A DNA stretch of 64,000 bases from Marinicella meishanensis (GTDB lineage: Bacteria; Pseudomonadota; Gammaproteobacteria; Xanthomonadales; Marinicellaceae). Under the pieces are notes generated by a model. The model was not told the DNA's origin. It was given only the letters and a program-made list of their open reading frames with translations, and searched no databases. Position numbers and translations under genes: made by a program. The stretch lies in NCBI RefSeq assembly GCF_019931145.1, contig NZ_JAIOUV010000001.1:372001-436000 (forward strand), in the 5' to 3' direction. Shown here piece after piece: positions 8,557 through 17,547 of the stretch. Each line of letters begins with the position of its first letter. Within the stretch, counting starts at the first letter, position 1.

Positions 8557-8565
8557 GGATGCTTC

Positions 8566-9894
8566 CTATACCTCAACCGTGGACCATTTGCGGCCTTGCC
8601 ACATGTGAATCATGGCCCAGGTGAAAATCAGTCGATAAATGATTTGCCCAATCCAAATCGCGGTCAGACCCATACCCAAATACGGTCCCACCAACCACGC
8701 CATGGGCAAGAACAACAACCATTGTAAGGCAAAAGAGATTTTCATGGTGCTGGTGGTGTCACCGGCACCGTTGATGGTGTTGAACAAAACGATGCCAATG
8801 CATTCAACTGCCAGTGACAGTGCCGCCAGCTGCAAGGGCAGCCGCGACAACTCAATGACGGCGGTTTGGTCGGTCAGAAACACCCGCAAAATCCAGTCGG
8901 GAAACAGCAACACCGGCAACATCAAACAGGCGGCGGTGAGGCAGGCCAGTTTCACCGTGTCCCAGCCCCAGGTATGCGCGGCATCGATGTTCTTGCGACC
9001 CAAAGCCTGACCCACCAGGGTGGCGCCACCCAAACCAAAGCCCATGGCCGGTAACAAGCCCACCAACATGATGTTGATGATCACGTTGGCGCCAGCCAAT
9101 TCGTTGGTACCGACCTGGCCGATGATCCAATACAAAGCGGCAAAACCGGCGGCAAAGAAGAACTGTTGAATCGAAGAGGGCACCGAGGTTTTGATCATTT
9201 GTTTGACCGTGGCCCGGGTGGGTAAATTTTCCAAAAAGCCATAACCGCGGGTGTGTTTCCAGGCACAGTAAAAATAATAGAACACCGCCAGGGTGATGGA
9301 AATGCTGGTGCCCAAACCGGCCCCAAAGGTGCCCAATGCCGGCATGCCCAACTTGCCAAAGATCAACACGTAACTGATCACTATGTTGCTGGCATGGGCA
9401 AACAACAAGGCTTTTAAGTACACCTTGGTCATTTGTATGGCGCTCCAATAACCACGGAAACTGAAGTGCACGGCCAAGGAAATCAAGCCCAAAAAGCGCG
9501 CTTGCAAATAAGGTGTGCCCTGCTCCATGACCAAGGGGTCGGGGTTAAACCATTGAATTAAATAAGGCGACAACAGATACAAAATGACGGTCATGGGGAT
9601 GGCCGCCAGCAGAATCAACAACAAGGCCGCATTCAAAGGGTACGCCGCTTGGCTTTGTTTGTCCTCACCCATGCGCCGCGACACCATGGCCTGCACCCCA
9701 GCACTCAAACCCAACAAAAAGGCCACACTCATGTAGTTCAAAAAACCACCCAAGCCCACCGCCGCCAAGGCCGGCGCGCCCAGTCGACCCACCATCGCGG
9801 TGTCCACCAAGTTGAGGATGTTTTGTGACATCATGCCACCAATGATCGGCAGGGCCAGTGCCAAAATGGCCTTGGAACGTTCTTTATTCAGCAT
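8566..9894 (-). CDS. MATE-family multidrug/cation efflux transporter
   Basis: The 442-residue product has about twelve hydrophobic helices arranged in two homologous halves. The N-terminal segment ALPIIGGMMSQNILNLVDT with MVGRLG, and the paired FLLGLSAG motif, are typical of MATE antiporters of the NorM/DinF type, which export cationic compounds using a sodium or proton gradient. Substrate is not predictable. It is the first gene of a minus-strand group with tag. Confidence 0.9.
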   Translation of the reverse strand: MLNKERSKAILALALPIIGGMMSQNILNLVDTAMVGRLGAPALAAVGLGGFLNYMSVAFLLGLSAGVQAMVSRRMGEDKQSQAAYPLNAALLLILLAAIPMTVILYLLSPYLIQWFNPDPLVMEQGTPYLQARFLGLISLAVHFSFRGYWSAIQMTKVYLKALLFAHASNIVISYVLIFGKLGMPALGTFGAGLGTSISITLAVFYYFYCAWKHTRGYGFLENLPTRATVKQMIKTSVPSSIQQFFFAAGFAALYWIIGQVGTNELAGANVIINIMLVGLLPAMGFGLGGATLVGQALGRKNIDAAHTWGWDTVKLACLTAACLMLPVLLFPDWILRVFLTDQTAVIELSRLPLQLAALSLAVECIGIVLFNTINGAGDTTSTMKISFALQWLLFLPMAWLVGPYLGMGLTAIWIGQIIYRLIFTWAMIHMWQGRKWSTVEV

Positions 9895-10028
9895 GCGCCT
9901 ATATTAACTTGGATGGCTGTGGTGGGGACAACATTTTTCACTCCATGATTTAACCCAAGCTTCATGCATTCTTAACTGAATTGCAACCCACATGCGGCAA
10001 GCTGAGGGTTTTGACAGACAATCCACCC

Positions 10029-11027
10029 ATGCTGGCCACCGAACCAACGACTTATCAAGACCGCATTGACAACGAAATCAACTTTTATAAAGATTGTGAG
10101 CAGGTGCATCAATTGCCCGACATCTTTCACTACTGGTCCAATCGCTACTTGCTGCCCAAGTTTCAGCCACACGGTTTCAACAGCCCCGATGATTTTTTCA
10201 TTCAACAGGTGTTGCAACACCTGAGTCAGCACCCGACTCAAGACCCTTTTCAGTTGTTGAGCATCGGTGCCGGCAACGGTGAATCCGAACTGCTGCTGGC
10301 CGATGCCCTGGTCAAGCAAGGCATTCGCCATTTCACCATCACTTGTCTGGACATCAACCCCCACATGTTACAGCGTTGCCAAGAAAACGCCGCGGCCAAA
10401 GGACTGGGGGCGCAAATCGCCACCGAGTGTGGTGATTTCAATGTGTGGGAAGCCAATCAAACTTTTGATGTGGTCCTAGCCAACCAATGCCTGCACCACG
10501 TGATCAACTTAGAACACCTGTTGGCCACGGTTGAGCTTGCCTTGAAACCCACAGGGGTGTTCTTGGTGTCAGACATGATTGGACGCAATGGGCACCAACG
10601 TTGGCCCGAAGCCCTGACCTTACTCAAGCCAATCTGGGAAGGCATGCCCGATCGCCTCAAACACAACCGCTTGTTGCAGCGCTTTGAACCCGAATACATC
10701 AACCACGATTGCTCGACTTCCGGTTTTGAAGGCATTCGTGCGCAAGACATTTTGCCGATGTTGGTTGAGCGGTTTCATTTCGATATGTTCATCCCCTTTG
10801 CCAACCTCATCATGGTCTTGATTGACCGCCCATTTGGACACAACTTTCAGGTCGATGACCCGGCGGACCTCGCCTTGATTGATCGGGTTCATGAAATCGA
10901 TGAACAAGCCATACTCAAGGGCACCATCAAACCCACCCAAATGGTGGCCTGCTTGAGCAAACAACCCAAGCACACGGTCTTGACCCGGCCCGAGTTGACA
11001 CCTGAATTCTGCATTCGCTGGCCATAA
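10029..11027 (+). CDS. Class I SAM-dependent methyltransferase
   Basis: The 332-residue protein contains the Rossmann SAM-binding loop LLSIGAGNGESELLLADAL (motif I), a motif II-like CLDINPHML, and motif IV in FDVVLANQCLHHV. The N-terminal region with YWSNRYLLPKF is found in small-molecule methyltransferases. Substrate is unknown. The ATG at 10029 is chosen; an in-frame start at 9981 adds 16 residues without family character. The gene stands alone, diverges from the MATE gene and is followed by a terminator. Confidence 0.8.
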   Translation: MLATEPTTYQDRIDNEINFYKDCEQVHQLPDIFHYWSNRYLLPKFQPHGFNSPDDFFIQQVLQHLSQHPTQDPFQLLSIGAGNGESELLLADALVKQGIRHFTITCLDINPHMLQRCQENAAAKGLGAQIATECGDFNVWEANQTFDVVLANQCLHHVINLEHLLATVELALKPTGVFLVSDMIGRNGHQRWPEALTLLKPIWEGMPDRLKHNRLLQRFEPEYINHDCSTSGFEGIRAQDILPMLVERFHFDMFIPFANLIMVLIDRPFGHNFQVDDPADLALIDRVHEIDEQAILKGTIKPTQMVACLSKQPKHTVLTRPELTPEFCIRWP

Positions 11028-11028
11028 A

Positions 11029-11051
11029 AAACGCCACATTTTCTGGCGTTT
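11029..11051. terminator. Bidirectional terminator hairpin
   Basis: AAACGCCA and TGGCGTTT form an eight-base stem with a seven-base loop, preceded by six A residues. It starts two bases after the methyltransferase stop and also faces the minus-strand gene ending at 11077. The poly-A side gives the better T-run on the minus strand. Confidence 0.8.
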
Positions 11052-11076
11052 AAAACTCAACAATACAACGACAGGC

Positions 11077-11397
11077 TTAATCCCCGCGGCCTTTTTTGTG
11101 CTTTTTGTGGCTTTTGGCTGCCATGTGGTTTTCTTTGCGGTCGCGCATGGCTTGCAACTGGTTCATTTGATCGGCAGACAACACCGCAGCCAACTCATCG
11201 TCGGTCTCTGTGGCCAACTGATCTTTGTAAGCCATCAGTTTCTCGTGCTTGGCTTTTTTGATGCTTTTGACTTCTTTCATTTGGGCCTCAGTCAGCCCCA
11301 ATTCTTGCATCCAGCCACCTTTTTTGTGGTTTTTGTGCTCAGGTCCTGCAACCGCCGCGAAAGAAACCACCATCAGTAATGCCATCAATATTTTCAT
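11077..11397 (-). CDS. Spy/CpxP-like small periplasmic protein
   Basis: The 106-residue product has a signal peptide (MKILMALLMVVSFAAVAG) and a helical body with two LTxxQ-like motifs (LTEAQ near residue 35 and LSADQ near 73), the hallmark of the Spy/CpxP family. Both ends of the mature protein are rich in His and Lys (GPEHKNHKKGG at the start, SHKKHKKGRGD at the end). Family members are periplasmic chaperones or inhibitors of envelope-stress kinases. The gene lies 77 bases after the response regulator stop on the same strand, so it is a likely target or partner of that system. Start was placed at the signal peptide. Confidence 0.8.
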   Translation of the reverse strand: MKILMALLMVVSFAAVAGPEHKNHKKGGWMQELGLTEAQMKEVKSIKKAKHEKLMAYKDQLATETDDELAAVLSADQMNQLQAMRDRKENHMAAKSHKKHKKGRGD

Positions 11398-11473
11398 TTC
11401 TATACCTATGTTGTGTGAATGGAGTTTCATCCTAACAATCGAATTCACAAGAAATGTGCAAAAACCATGGAAG

Positions 11474-12145
11474 TCACCGATCTTCTTCGTATTTATAACC
11501 ACAACCATAGATGGCATGAATCAAATCTTGCTGTGGTTGCACCCGCTTCAGGCGGGCCCGCAATTTCTTGATGTGGCTGTCAATGGTTCGATCCGACACG
11601 ATGCGCCCATCATCATAAACCGCATCCATCAGTTGACTGCGGGAAAACACCCGACTGGGTTGAGACATCATTTTATCTAACAAGCGACATTCAACCAATG
11701 TCAATTCGACCTGAGAACCGGCACAACTGACCACCATCGATTCGGTGTCCAGCTCAAGCACCGGCGGTACACAGGGCTTGGCTTTGTGGCGCAACCACAC
11801 TTTGACCCGTGCCACCAGTTCCCTGGGGCTGTAGGGTTTGCACACATAATCATTGGCGCCGATCTCCAAGCCCAAAATGCGATCAATTTCATCCACCCGG
11901 GCGGTGGTCATGATGATCGGTACATCAGAGGTCTTGCGGATGTCTCGACAGATGTCCATGCCATTTTTACCGGGCAACATGACATCCAAGAGCACCACAT
12001 CCACCATGTGTTGTTGGATGAATGCCTCCACCTCATCGCCATGATGAATCAAGTCCACCTGCCAGGCTTCTTGCTGCAAATAATCACTGAGTAACGCCGC
12101 CAAGTCCTCCTGATCTTCCACCACCAATATGCGTGCGTGCTTCAT
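11474..12145 (-). CDS. OmpR-family response regulator
   Basis: The 223-residue protein has a receiver domain (acidic pair Glu10/Asp11, phospho-acceptor Asp54 in LLDVMLPG, Lys103 in VCKPYSPREL) and a C-terminal winged-helix DNA-binding domain with SDRTIDSHIKKLRARL. It resembles BaeR/CpxR. Its start overlaps the kinase stop by four bases (ATGA). The partner kinase is encoded upstream and the Spy/CpxP-like protein downstream, which matches envelope-stress modules. Confidence 0.95.
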   Translation of the reverse strand: MKHARILVVEDQEDLAALLSDYLQQEAWQVDLIHHGDEVEAFIQQHMVDVVLLDVMLPGKNGMDICRDIRKTSDVPIIMTTARVDEIDRILGLEIGANDYVCKPYSPRELVARVKVWLRHKAKPCVPPVLELDTESMVVSCAGSQVELTLVECRLLDKMMSQPSRVFSRSQLMDAVYDDGRIVSDRTIDSHIKKLRARLKRVQPQQDLIHAIYGCGYKYEEDR

Positions 12146-13593
12146 GCTTTGGCCAAGCTGATTTCGATTTGGATGCCACCCAGGGCCGATGAGCCAGCCA
12201 TAATCTGTCCATTGTGCGCTTGGACAATGTTGGCGGCAATGGCCAGTCCCAGACCAGAGCCACCCGACTTTTTGTTGCGAGACGATTCTTGGCGGTACAA
12301 TCGATCAAACATTTTGGCCATCTGGGCCTGGTTGAGTCCGGGTTCTGAGTCGGCAATCATGACCACATAATCGTGACCTTCCTGACGCAATGAAACCTCA
12401 ACTTGCCCCCCTTCATCGGTGTATTGCACGGCATTGTTTAATATGTTGTAAAACAACTGACACAATCGATTTTCATCCGCCAGGATCGGGTGAGGCTGAT
12501 CATCAAATTGGAAAGTGTGTTGAATGGCTTTTTGTTCAAAGGCCAGCTTGAAGGCATTGACCGAACGCCTCAAAACCATCAATAAGTCGATGTTTTTCAT
12601 CTCATATCGCATGGTGCCCAGGTCCGACAAACTCAACTCATACAAGTCATTGACCAGGTGATTGAGGGTGGTGATTTGGTGGTGCAAAATACCCAGGGTT
12701 TTTTCGTTGCATTGATGGATGCCATCCTGAATGGCTTCAATTTGTGCCAAAGTCACAGACAGGGGTGTGCGCAACTCGTGGGCAATGTCGGCCATCATGT
12801 TTTTTTGACTCGTGGCATTGGACTCCAGGGTTTTGACCAAATGGTTGAAGTGACTGGACAATTGACCCAATTCATCGTTGCGGGTGATTTGGGTGCGCAC
12901 TGAAAAATCCCCGGCCGATGCCTGCTGGGTGGCCCGGGTCAATCTTTGTATGGGCCCTGTGAAATACCGCGTGATGGGTAAAGTCAACAACATCGACAGC
13001 ACGGCCATGGTGATCACCATCACCAGCAACAACTTTTGTATGCCGTGATTGAATTGGCGGTCCTCTTCGGCGTAAATGCCTTTGTTACTTTGGGTGATCA
13101 AAAAGCCAACCACCTCGCCTCGATCGCTGATTTTGAGTGCGTGGTGGACCTTTTGATCCCAATTGATCGAGCCAACCACTTTGTTTTTCTGGCGGTCGTA
13201 AACCGCGTAGTTTGGCAACATGCGCTTAAAAGTGTACTTGGCTTGTTTTTGCTGGTGACGATTTTCCGCTTTGGGGTCTGGGTGGTTGTGCTCGGCAGGA
13301 TTTCTGGGGTGGCGGGGTGGTTTTTTGTCCACCACTTTGAAGGCGGAATGGAAAATCATTTCTTTCCACAGGTCCGGGTCGGCTCGCAAAGTGTCCCAGT
13401 TACCCACTGTTCGATGGTGTTCGCCCAACAGCTGTATGACATTTTGATTGAACCGATATTCTTGGGATTTTTTGTATCGATCAAAACCCCGGTCAATGCC
13501 AAACAGCATCATCAACGCCATGCAGAACACCACCAGTAAGGTGATCATCAACAGCCCCATGAAGACTTTGGTTTTTAGTGAACCGGTTTTCAT
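12142..13593 (-). CDS. Sensor histidine kinase with His-rich periplasmic domain
   Basis: The 483-residue kinase has two membrane helices (about residues 12-33 and 186-208) flanking a periplasmic domain of about 150 residues. That domain contains a His/Pro-rich stretch (about residues 94-113, with HNHPDP at its centre). A HAMP linker follows, then the dimerisation helix with phospho-acceptor His272 in ADIAHELRTPLS and an ATPase domain with N, G1 and GGSGLGLAI boxes. It resembles BaeS. The ATG at 13593 is chosen; a TTG seven codons upstream adds residues of no family character. The His-rich loop suggests metal sensing, which is inference. Confidence 0.92.
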   Translation of the reverse strand: MKTGSLKTKVFMGLLMITLLVVFCMALMMLFGIDRGFDRYKKSQEYRFNQNVIQLLGEHHRTVGNWDTLRADPDLWKEMIFHSAFKVVDKKPPRHPRNPAEHNHPDPKAENRHQQKQAKYTFKRMLPNYAVYDRQKNKVVGSINWDQKVHHALKISDRGEVVGFLITQSNKGIYAEEDRQFNHGIQKLLLVMVITMAVLSMLLTLPITRYFTGPIQRLTRATQQASAGDFSVRTQITRNDELGQLSSHFNHLVKTLESNATSQKNMMADIAHELRTPLSVTLAQIEAIQDGIHQCNEKTLGILHHQITTLNHLVNDLYELSLSDLGTMRYEMKNIDLLMVLRRSVNAFKLAFEQKAIQHTFQFDDQPHPILADENRLCQLFYNILNNAVQYTDEGGQVEVSLRQEGHDYVVMIADSEPGLNQAQMAKMFDRLYRQESSRNKKSGGSGLGLAIAANIVQAHNGQIMAGSSALGGIQIEISLAKA

Positions 13594-13685
13594 CCACCGA
13601 ATCTTGCCACACAATCGTGCAAAAATTGTGGTTTTGGGCGGTTTTTATGCGCTATGTGCGGCGATTGACGGCCCCAAACCTGACC

Positions 13686-14999
13686 TCATTTACCGATACA
13701 AAACCGGGAAAATATTTCGCCCAGTAGGTCATCAGAAGAAAACGCACCGGTGATCTCACTCAAAGCCTGTTGTCCCAGGCGCAACTCTTCGGCCGACAGT
13801 TCTCCCTGATTGTCATGCAGTTGACGTTCAGCGGCGGCCAGGTGTTGTTGGGTGGTGTGCAGTTGTTCGATGTGCCTTTGTCGGGCCGTGAAGCTGTTTT
13901 CATTCAAGTCACCGGCTGTGACCCGATCAACAATGGCTTGGCGGATGGCATCGATGCCGGTGTTGTGCTTGGCCGAAACCACCAAAGCATCGGCCACCGT
14001 CAATTCACCAACCAGGTCGGACTTGTTGATGATGTTGATCTGGTTGGCAGCCACTGGCAAGGGCTGACCCTGGTATTCACTGCCATCCCAGACCTGCAAC
14101 ACCACATCGGCCTGAGCTTTGGCCAACAAAGCCCGTTCAATGCCCTGTTGTTCAATCGGGTTGTCGGTTTCGTGAATCCCTGCGGTGTCGATCAATCGCA
14201 CCGGAATGCCTGCAATCACCACGTCTTCTTTGACCACGTCACGGGTGGTGCCGGCCACCTCAGATATGATCGCCGAATCGGCTTCAGTCAGGCGGTTGAG
14301 CAGGGACGATTTACCGGCATTGGGTCGGCCAATGATGGCAATGCTGATGCCTTGACTCAACACCACCCCGGTCTGGGTTTTGCGCAAGGTGTCCAGCAAC
14401 ATCTGATTCAACGCCGCCAATTGCCGTTGCAAACCCACATCCGACAAGAAATCAATTTCTTCCTCGGGAAAGTCGATCGCCGATTCGACCCACACCCGGG
14501 TTTCGATCAACTTTTCCAACAGCTCATCAATGTGTCGCGAGAAGGCGCCTTGCAAGGATCGTTGCGAGGCCAGGACGGCTTGTTCTGAACCACTGGCAAT
14601 CACATCGGCAATGGCTTCGGCTTGGACCAAGTCGATTTTGTCGTTCAAGAAAGCCCGTTCTGAAAATTCACCCGGGCGGGCCAACCGCGCGCCCAATTGA
14701 ATCACCGCCTGCAGCAGCATGTTCATGACCACTTGACCACCATGGCCTTGCAGTTCAATCACGTCTTCACCGGTGAATGAAGCGGGCCCCTGAAAAAACA
14801 ACAACAGCCCCGAGTCGATGACTTGTCCTTTGGCATTGCTGAAGGTGGCGTGGTGGGCAAAGCGGGGTTTGAGGGTGCGCAAACCACTGATCTGGGTGGC
14901 CATGGTTGTGGCCGCTGGGCCAGAAATTCGCACGATGCCGACACCGCCGCTGCCCGCCGGGGTGGCAATGGCAGCGATGGTGTCCTGATGAGCCGTCAT
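13686..14999 (-). CDS. mnmE: tRNA modification GTPase MnmE
   Basis: MnmE works with MnmG to install 5-carboxymethylaminomethyl groups on wobble uridine of tRNAs. The 437-residue product shows the folate-binding N-terminal domain, the G domain (GRPNAGKSSL P-loop, DTAG, NKSD) and the C-terminal CIGK motif with its catalytic cysteine. The ATG at 14999 lies 15 bases after the yidC stop with AAGG upstream; a TTG at 15011 is too close to that site. mnmG is not in the window. The gene closes the rpmH-rnpA-yidC-mnmE block. Confidence 0.96.
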   Translation of the reverse strand: MTAHQDTIAAIATPAGSGGVGIVRISGPAATTMATQISGLRTLKPRFAHHATFSNAKGQVIDSGLLLFFQGPASFTGEDVIELQGHGGQVVMNMLLQAVIQLGARLARPGEFSERAFLNDKIDLVQAEAIADVIASGSEQAVLASQRSLQGAFSRHIDELLEKLIETRVWVESAIDFPEEEIDFLSDVGLQRQLAALNQMLLDTLRKTQTGVVLSQGISIAIIGRPNAGKSSLLNRLTEADSAIISEVAGTTRDVVKEDVVIAGIPVRLIDTAGIHETDNPIEQQGIERALLAKAQADVVLQVWDGSEYQGQPLPVAANQINIINKSDLVGELTVADALVVSAKHNTGIDAIRQAIVDRVTAGDLNENSFTARQRHIEQLHTTQQHLAAAERQLHDNQGELSAEELRLGQQALSEITGAFSSDDLLGEIFSRFCIGK

Positions 15000-15014
15000 G
15001 TGGGTGGGCAAGCC

Positions 15015-16718
15015 TTAGGCCGCCGTTTTGTTGTCCTGCTCTTCGATGCGTTTGGTGATGACCCATTGTTGGGCCAGGGACAACACCGAGTTGACCGCCC
15101 AATACAGCACCAAGCCAGATTGGAAGAAGGCGAACAACACTGAGAAGGCAATCGGCATGGCTTTCATGATCTTTTCTTGCATCGGATCCATGCCCGGGGT
15201 CGGCGACAGGCGTTGGGTCATGATCATGGCCGCGGCGTTGATGATCGGTAAAATGAAATAGGGGTCGGGTGAAGACAGGTCTTGAATCCACAAGATGAAC
15301 GGCGCTTGGCGCAATTCCACCGACTCCAACAACACCCAATACAGGGCGATGAACACCGGAATCTGAATCAGGATGGGCAAACAACCACCCAATGGATTGA
15401 CCTTCTCTTTTTGGTACAGGCCCATCATTTCCTGATTGAATTTTTGTTTGTCGTCTTTATACCGCTCTTTCAACACGGTGATGCGTGGCTGCAGTTTGCG
15501 CATGCGGGCCATCGATTTGTATTGGGCTTCTGACAGTTTAAAGAACATCAACTTGATCAACACCGTCAACAACACAATCGACCAACCCCAATTACCGACC
15601 AAGCCGTGAATTTTTTCCAACACCCAAAACAGCGGCTTGGAGATGGCTGTGAACATGCCGTAATCAACGGTCAGGTCCAGACCACGCGCCACTTCCGGCA
15701 AGGTTTTCTGCAGTTTCGGCCCCACATACCAGGTCGACTCAAAGGCCACAGTCGAACCGGCGCGCACTGCTGAATTGTTGGTCACAATGCTGGCCAGGTA
15801 AGGGTGGGGGTTATTGGGCCGGAATTTGGCTTCCAATTTGGCAAAGTCAGTTGATGGGATCACTGCTGCAAAGAAATAATGTTGGACCATGGCGGCCCAG
15901 CTTTCTGGTCCCAGATTGATCACCGATGATTCATCTTGTAAATCATCAAAACTCAAGGTGTCATAACCTTCTTCGGCATCAAAATAGCCCACACCTTTGA
16001 ATGAATAACGGCTGGCATCGGTGAAAGAGGGGTCTTTACCCAACCAAGGATTGTTGCGCATCAACCGTTGGTATTCAGAGGCATTCCAGTCCGAAGCGGT
16101 GTTATTGGTCACCGTTTGGGTCAATCCAATGGCATAACTGTTGGGGTCAATGCGGTAGGTTTTGACCAAAGTACCTTCTTCTTTTTCGGTGGTGAATACC
16201 ACATCAATGGCATTTTCAGTCACCACCACATTGGGGGTGTTGGTTTGGTAAATGTCGCTGTGGGTGAAGTTGACCGATTGGGTCACCAAACCGGCCTCGA
16301 TTTTGAAGCGGTTGTTGGCATAATCCATCAGCACCACATGTTGATCGGATTTTTTCTTCACCGGATATTGTTTCAATTCCGCATAGACCAAGGCCGCTCC
16401 TTGCGCTGCGAACTGCAGCTTAACCAAGGGCGTGTCTACCGTTGCAATGACCTGGGTGTCAGCGGTTTGGTCCATCACCGCCGGTACATCAGCGGTGTTG
16501 TTATTCAAAGGTTGCGGGATGTCGTCTTCTTGGACACTGGTTGCTGGAATGGCTTGATCAATCACCGCATCAACAGAGTTGTTGACTGGATTCGGGTTGC
16601 TGCTTGAGGTGCTGGGTTGTTGACTCACTGGGGCCGGGCCGTAATCTTTCTGCCATTGGGTGTAGAGCATAAAGCCCAGGAACATGAGGGTGATCAAATA
16701 TAGGGTTTTGTTGTTCAT
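15015..16718 (-). CDS. yidC: Membrane protein insertase YidC
   Basis: The 567-residue product inserts and folds inner-membrane proteins with or without SecYEG. It has the gammaproteobacterial layout: an N-terminal signal-anchor helix (MNNKTLYLITLMFLGFMLY), a Ser/Asn/Pro-rich linker, a large periplasmic beta domain, and five C-terminal helices containing the conserved LGGCLPILIQIPVFIALYWVL region (given here in part). The start chosen overlaps the rnpA stop by four bases. The small yidD gene that usually sits between rnpA and yidC is absent. Confidence 0.96.
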   Translation of the reverse strand: MNNKTLYLITLMFLGFMLYTQWQKDYGPAPVSQQPSTSSSNPNPVNNSVDAVIDQAIPATSVQEDDIPQPLNNNTADVPAVMDQTADTQVIATVDTPLVKLQFAAQGAALVYAELKQYPVKKKSDQHVVLMDYANNRFKIEAGLVTQSVNFTHSDIYQTNTPNVVVTENAIDVVFTTEKEEGTLVKTYRIDPNSYAIGLTQTVTNNTASDWNASEYQRLMRNNPWLGKDPSFTDASRYSFKGVGYFDAEEGYDTLSFDDLQDESSVINLGPESWAAMVQHYFFAAVIPSTDFAKLEAKFRPNNPHPYLASIVTNNSAVRAGSTVAFESTWYVGPKLQKTLPEVARGLDLTVDYGMFTAISKPLFWVLEKIHGLVGNWGWSIVLLTVLIKLMFFKLSEAQYKSMARMRKLQPRITVLKERYKDDKQKFNQEMMGLYQKEKVNPLGGCLPILIQIPVFIALYWVLLESVELRQAPFILWIQDLSSPDPYFILPIINAAAMIMTQRLSPTPGMDPMQEKIMKAMPIAFSVLFAFFQSGLVLYWAVNSVLSLAQQWVITKRIEEQDNKTAA

Positions 16719-17074
16719 TCTTGGTTCTCTGTTTGTGACCACAAAGCATGGAGCAAGGTCAACAAGTCTGCATTGTTCATCGAAGCAGCCAATGGTTTGG
16801 CCAATACCACGTATTCAGCGGAGCGCACATTGGGGTGGCGACGAAATGATTCTCGGATTAAGCGTTTGATGCGGTTTCTTTGTACCGCAGTTTTGTGAAC
16901 TTTTTTTGAAACGACCAGACCCATTTTACCGGCATGTGCTGGTTGCTGGTTGCTGTTTTTGGGGTGGTGAATCAGCAAAGTAAACGCTTTGTTTTGGATT
17001 CTTTTTGACTTACTAAAAACCCGACTGTAATCGAGTCGGGTTAATAATCTTTTGCCTTTAGGGAATTGTTCCAA
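16715..17074 (-). CDS. rnpA: Ribonuclease P protein component
   Basis: This 119-residue basic protein assists the RNase P RNA in removing 5-prime leaders from tRNA precursors. The diagnostic RNRIKRLIRESFR motif is present at about residues 66-78, and GLVVSKKV precedes it. The start is a TTG at 17074 with AGGTG about six bases upstream; there is no better in-frame ATG or GTG. The stop overlaps the yidC start by four bases. It follows rpmH by 38 bases. Confidence 0.94.
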   Translation of the reverse strand: MEQFPKGKRLLTRLDYSRVFSKSKRIQNKAFTLLIHHPKNSNQQPAHAGKMGLVVSKKVHKTAVQRNRIKRLIRESFRRHPNVRSAEYVVLAKPLAASMNNADLLTLLHALWSQTENQE

Positions 17075-17112
17075 GGCACACCTGAGGTGATCTAATCGTC
17101 AGCCCAATGGCA

Positions 17113-17247
17113 TCAAGCGGCCAGGCGTTTTCTGCCTTTGGCTCTGCGGGCATTGATCACAGCTCGGCCACCGGCGGTTTTCATGCGGGCACGGAAACCA
17201 TGGGTGCGGGCTCTTTTCAAATTACTTGGTTGAAATGTTCTTTTCAT
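17113..17247 (-). CDS. rpmH: 50S ribosomal protein L34
   Basis: The 44-residue product begins [20 protein letters not shown] and ends KGRKRLAA, matching L34 across its full length. It is a structural protein of the large ribosomal subunit. The gene is the first of the rpmH-rnpA-yidC-mnmE unit and has a strong promoter at 17314-17342 on the same strand. An AGGT site lies just upstream of the ATG. Confidence 0.98.
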   Translation of the reverse strand: MKRTFQPSNLKRARTHGFRARMKTAGGRAVINARRAKGRKRLAA

Positions 17248-17313
17248 GATTGTCTACCTGTTTTTTTTTAACGCGTCAGGCATGCTTCATGCACGCCTCT
17301 AAAAAGGCCGTGC

Positions 17314-17342
17314 ATCATACTGTTTTTTTGCCCCTTTTTCAA
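17314..17342 (-). promoter_or_regulatory. rpmH promoter
   Basis: On the minus strand TTGAAA and TATGAT are separated by exactly 17 bases, a near-consensus sigma-70 promoter. Transcription would begin near 17307, giving a leader of about 60 bases before the rpmH ATG. Confidence 0.75.
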
Positions 17343-17505
17343 GTCTTTTTTATGATCTGTGCGGTGCCGGACTGTACCGCCATTTGGCCCCATGGGCAAC
17401 GGCCAGATCTACAGACCGGTTTTTCCACCATAAGTCACCACCACTGGCTGGCTCACATGACCCGTTTTTGCACAGTTTCTTATGGGTTTGTGAATCTTTT
17501 CTTGG

Positions 17506-17511
17506 TATACT
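17506..17511 (+). promoter_or_regulatory. dnaA -10 element
   Basis: TATACT preceded by TGG forms an extended -10 element 36 bases before the dnaA start codon. No good -35 is visible at 16-18 bases. The 17343-17505 part of the rpmH-dnaA spacer holds only a poor DnaA-box-like match and no other gene. Confidence 0.5.
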
Positions 17512-17547
17512 GAAGCGCTTTTTCCAGGAGATTCCAAGCAACGCATC

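Noticed and set aside
13770-14588. 272-codon plus-strand frame opposite mnmE
   Set aside because: MnmE is fully conserved on the minus strand with all GTPase motifs, so this is a shadow.
17421-17429. DnaA-box-like TTTTCCACC upstream of dnaA
   Set aside because: Two mismatches to consensus and no neighbouring boxes; the dnaA-dnaN spacer is a much better origin candidate.
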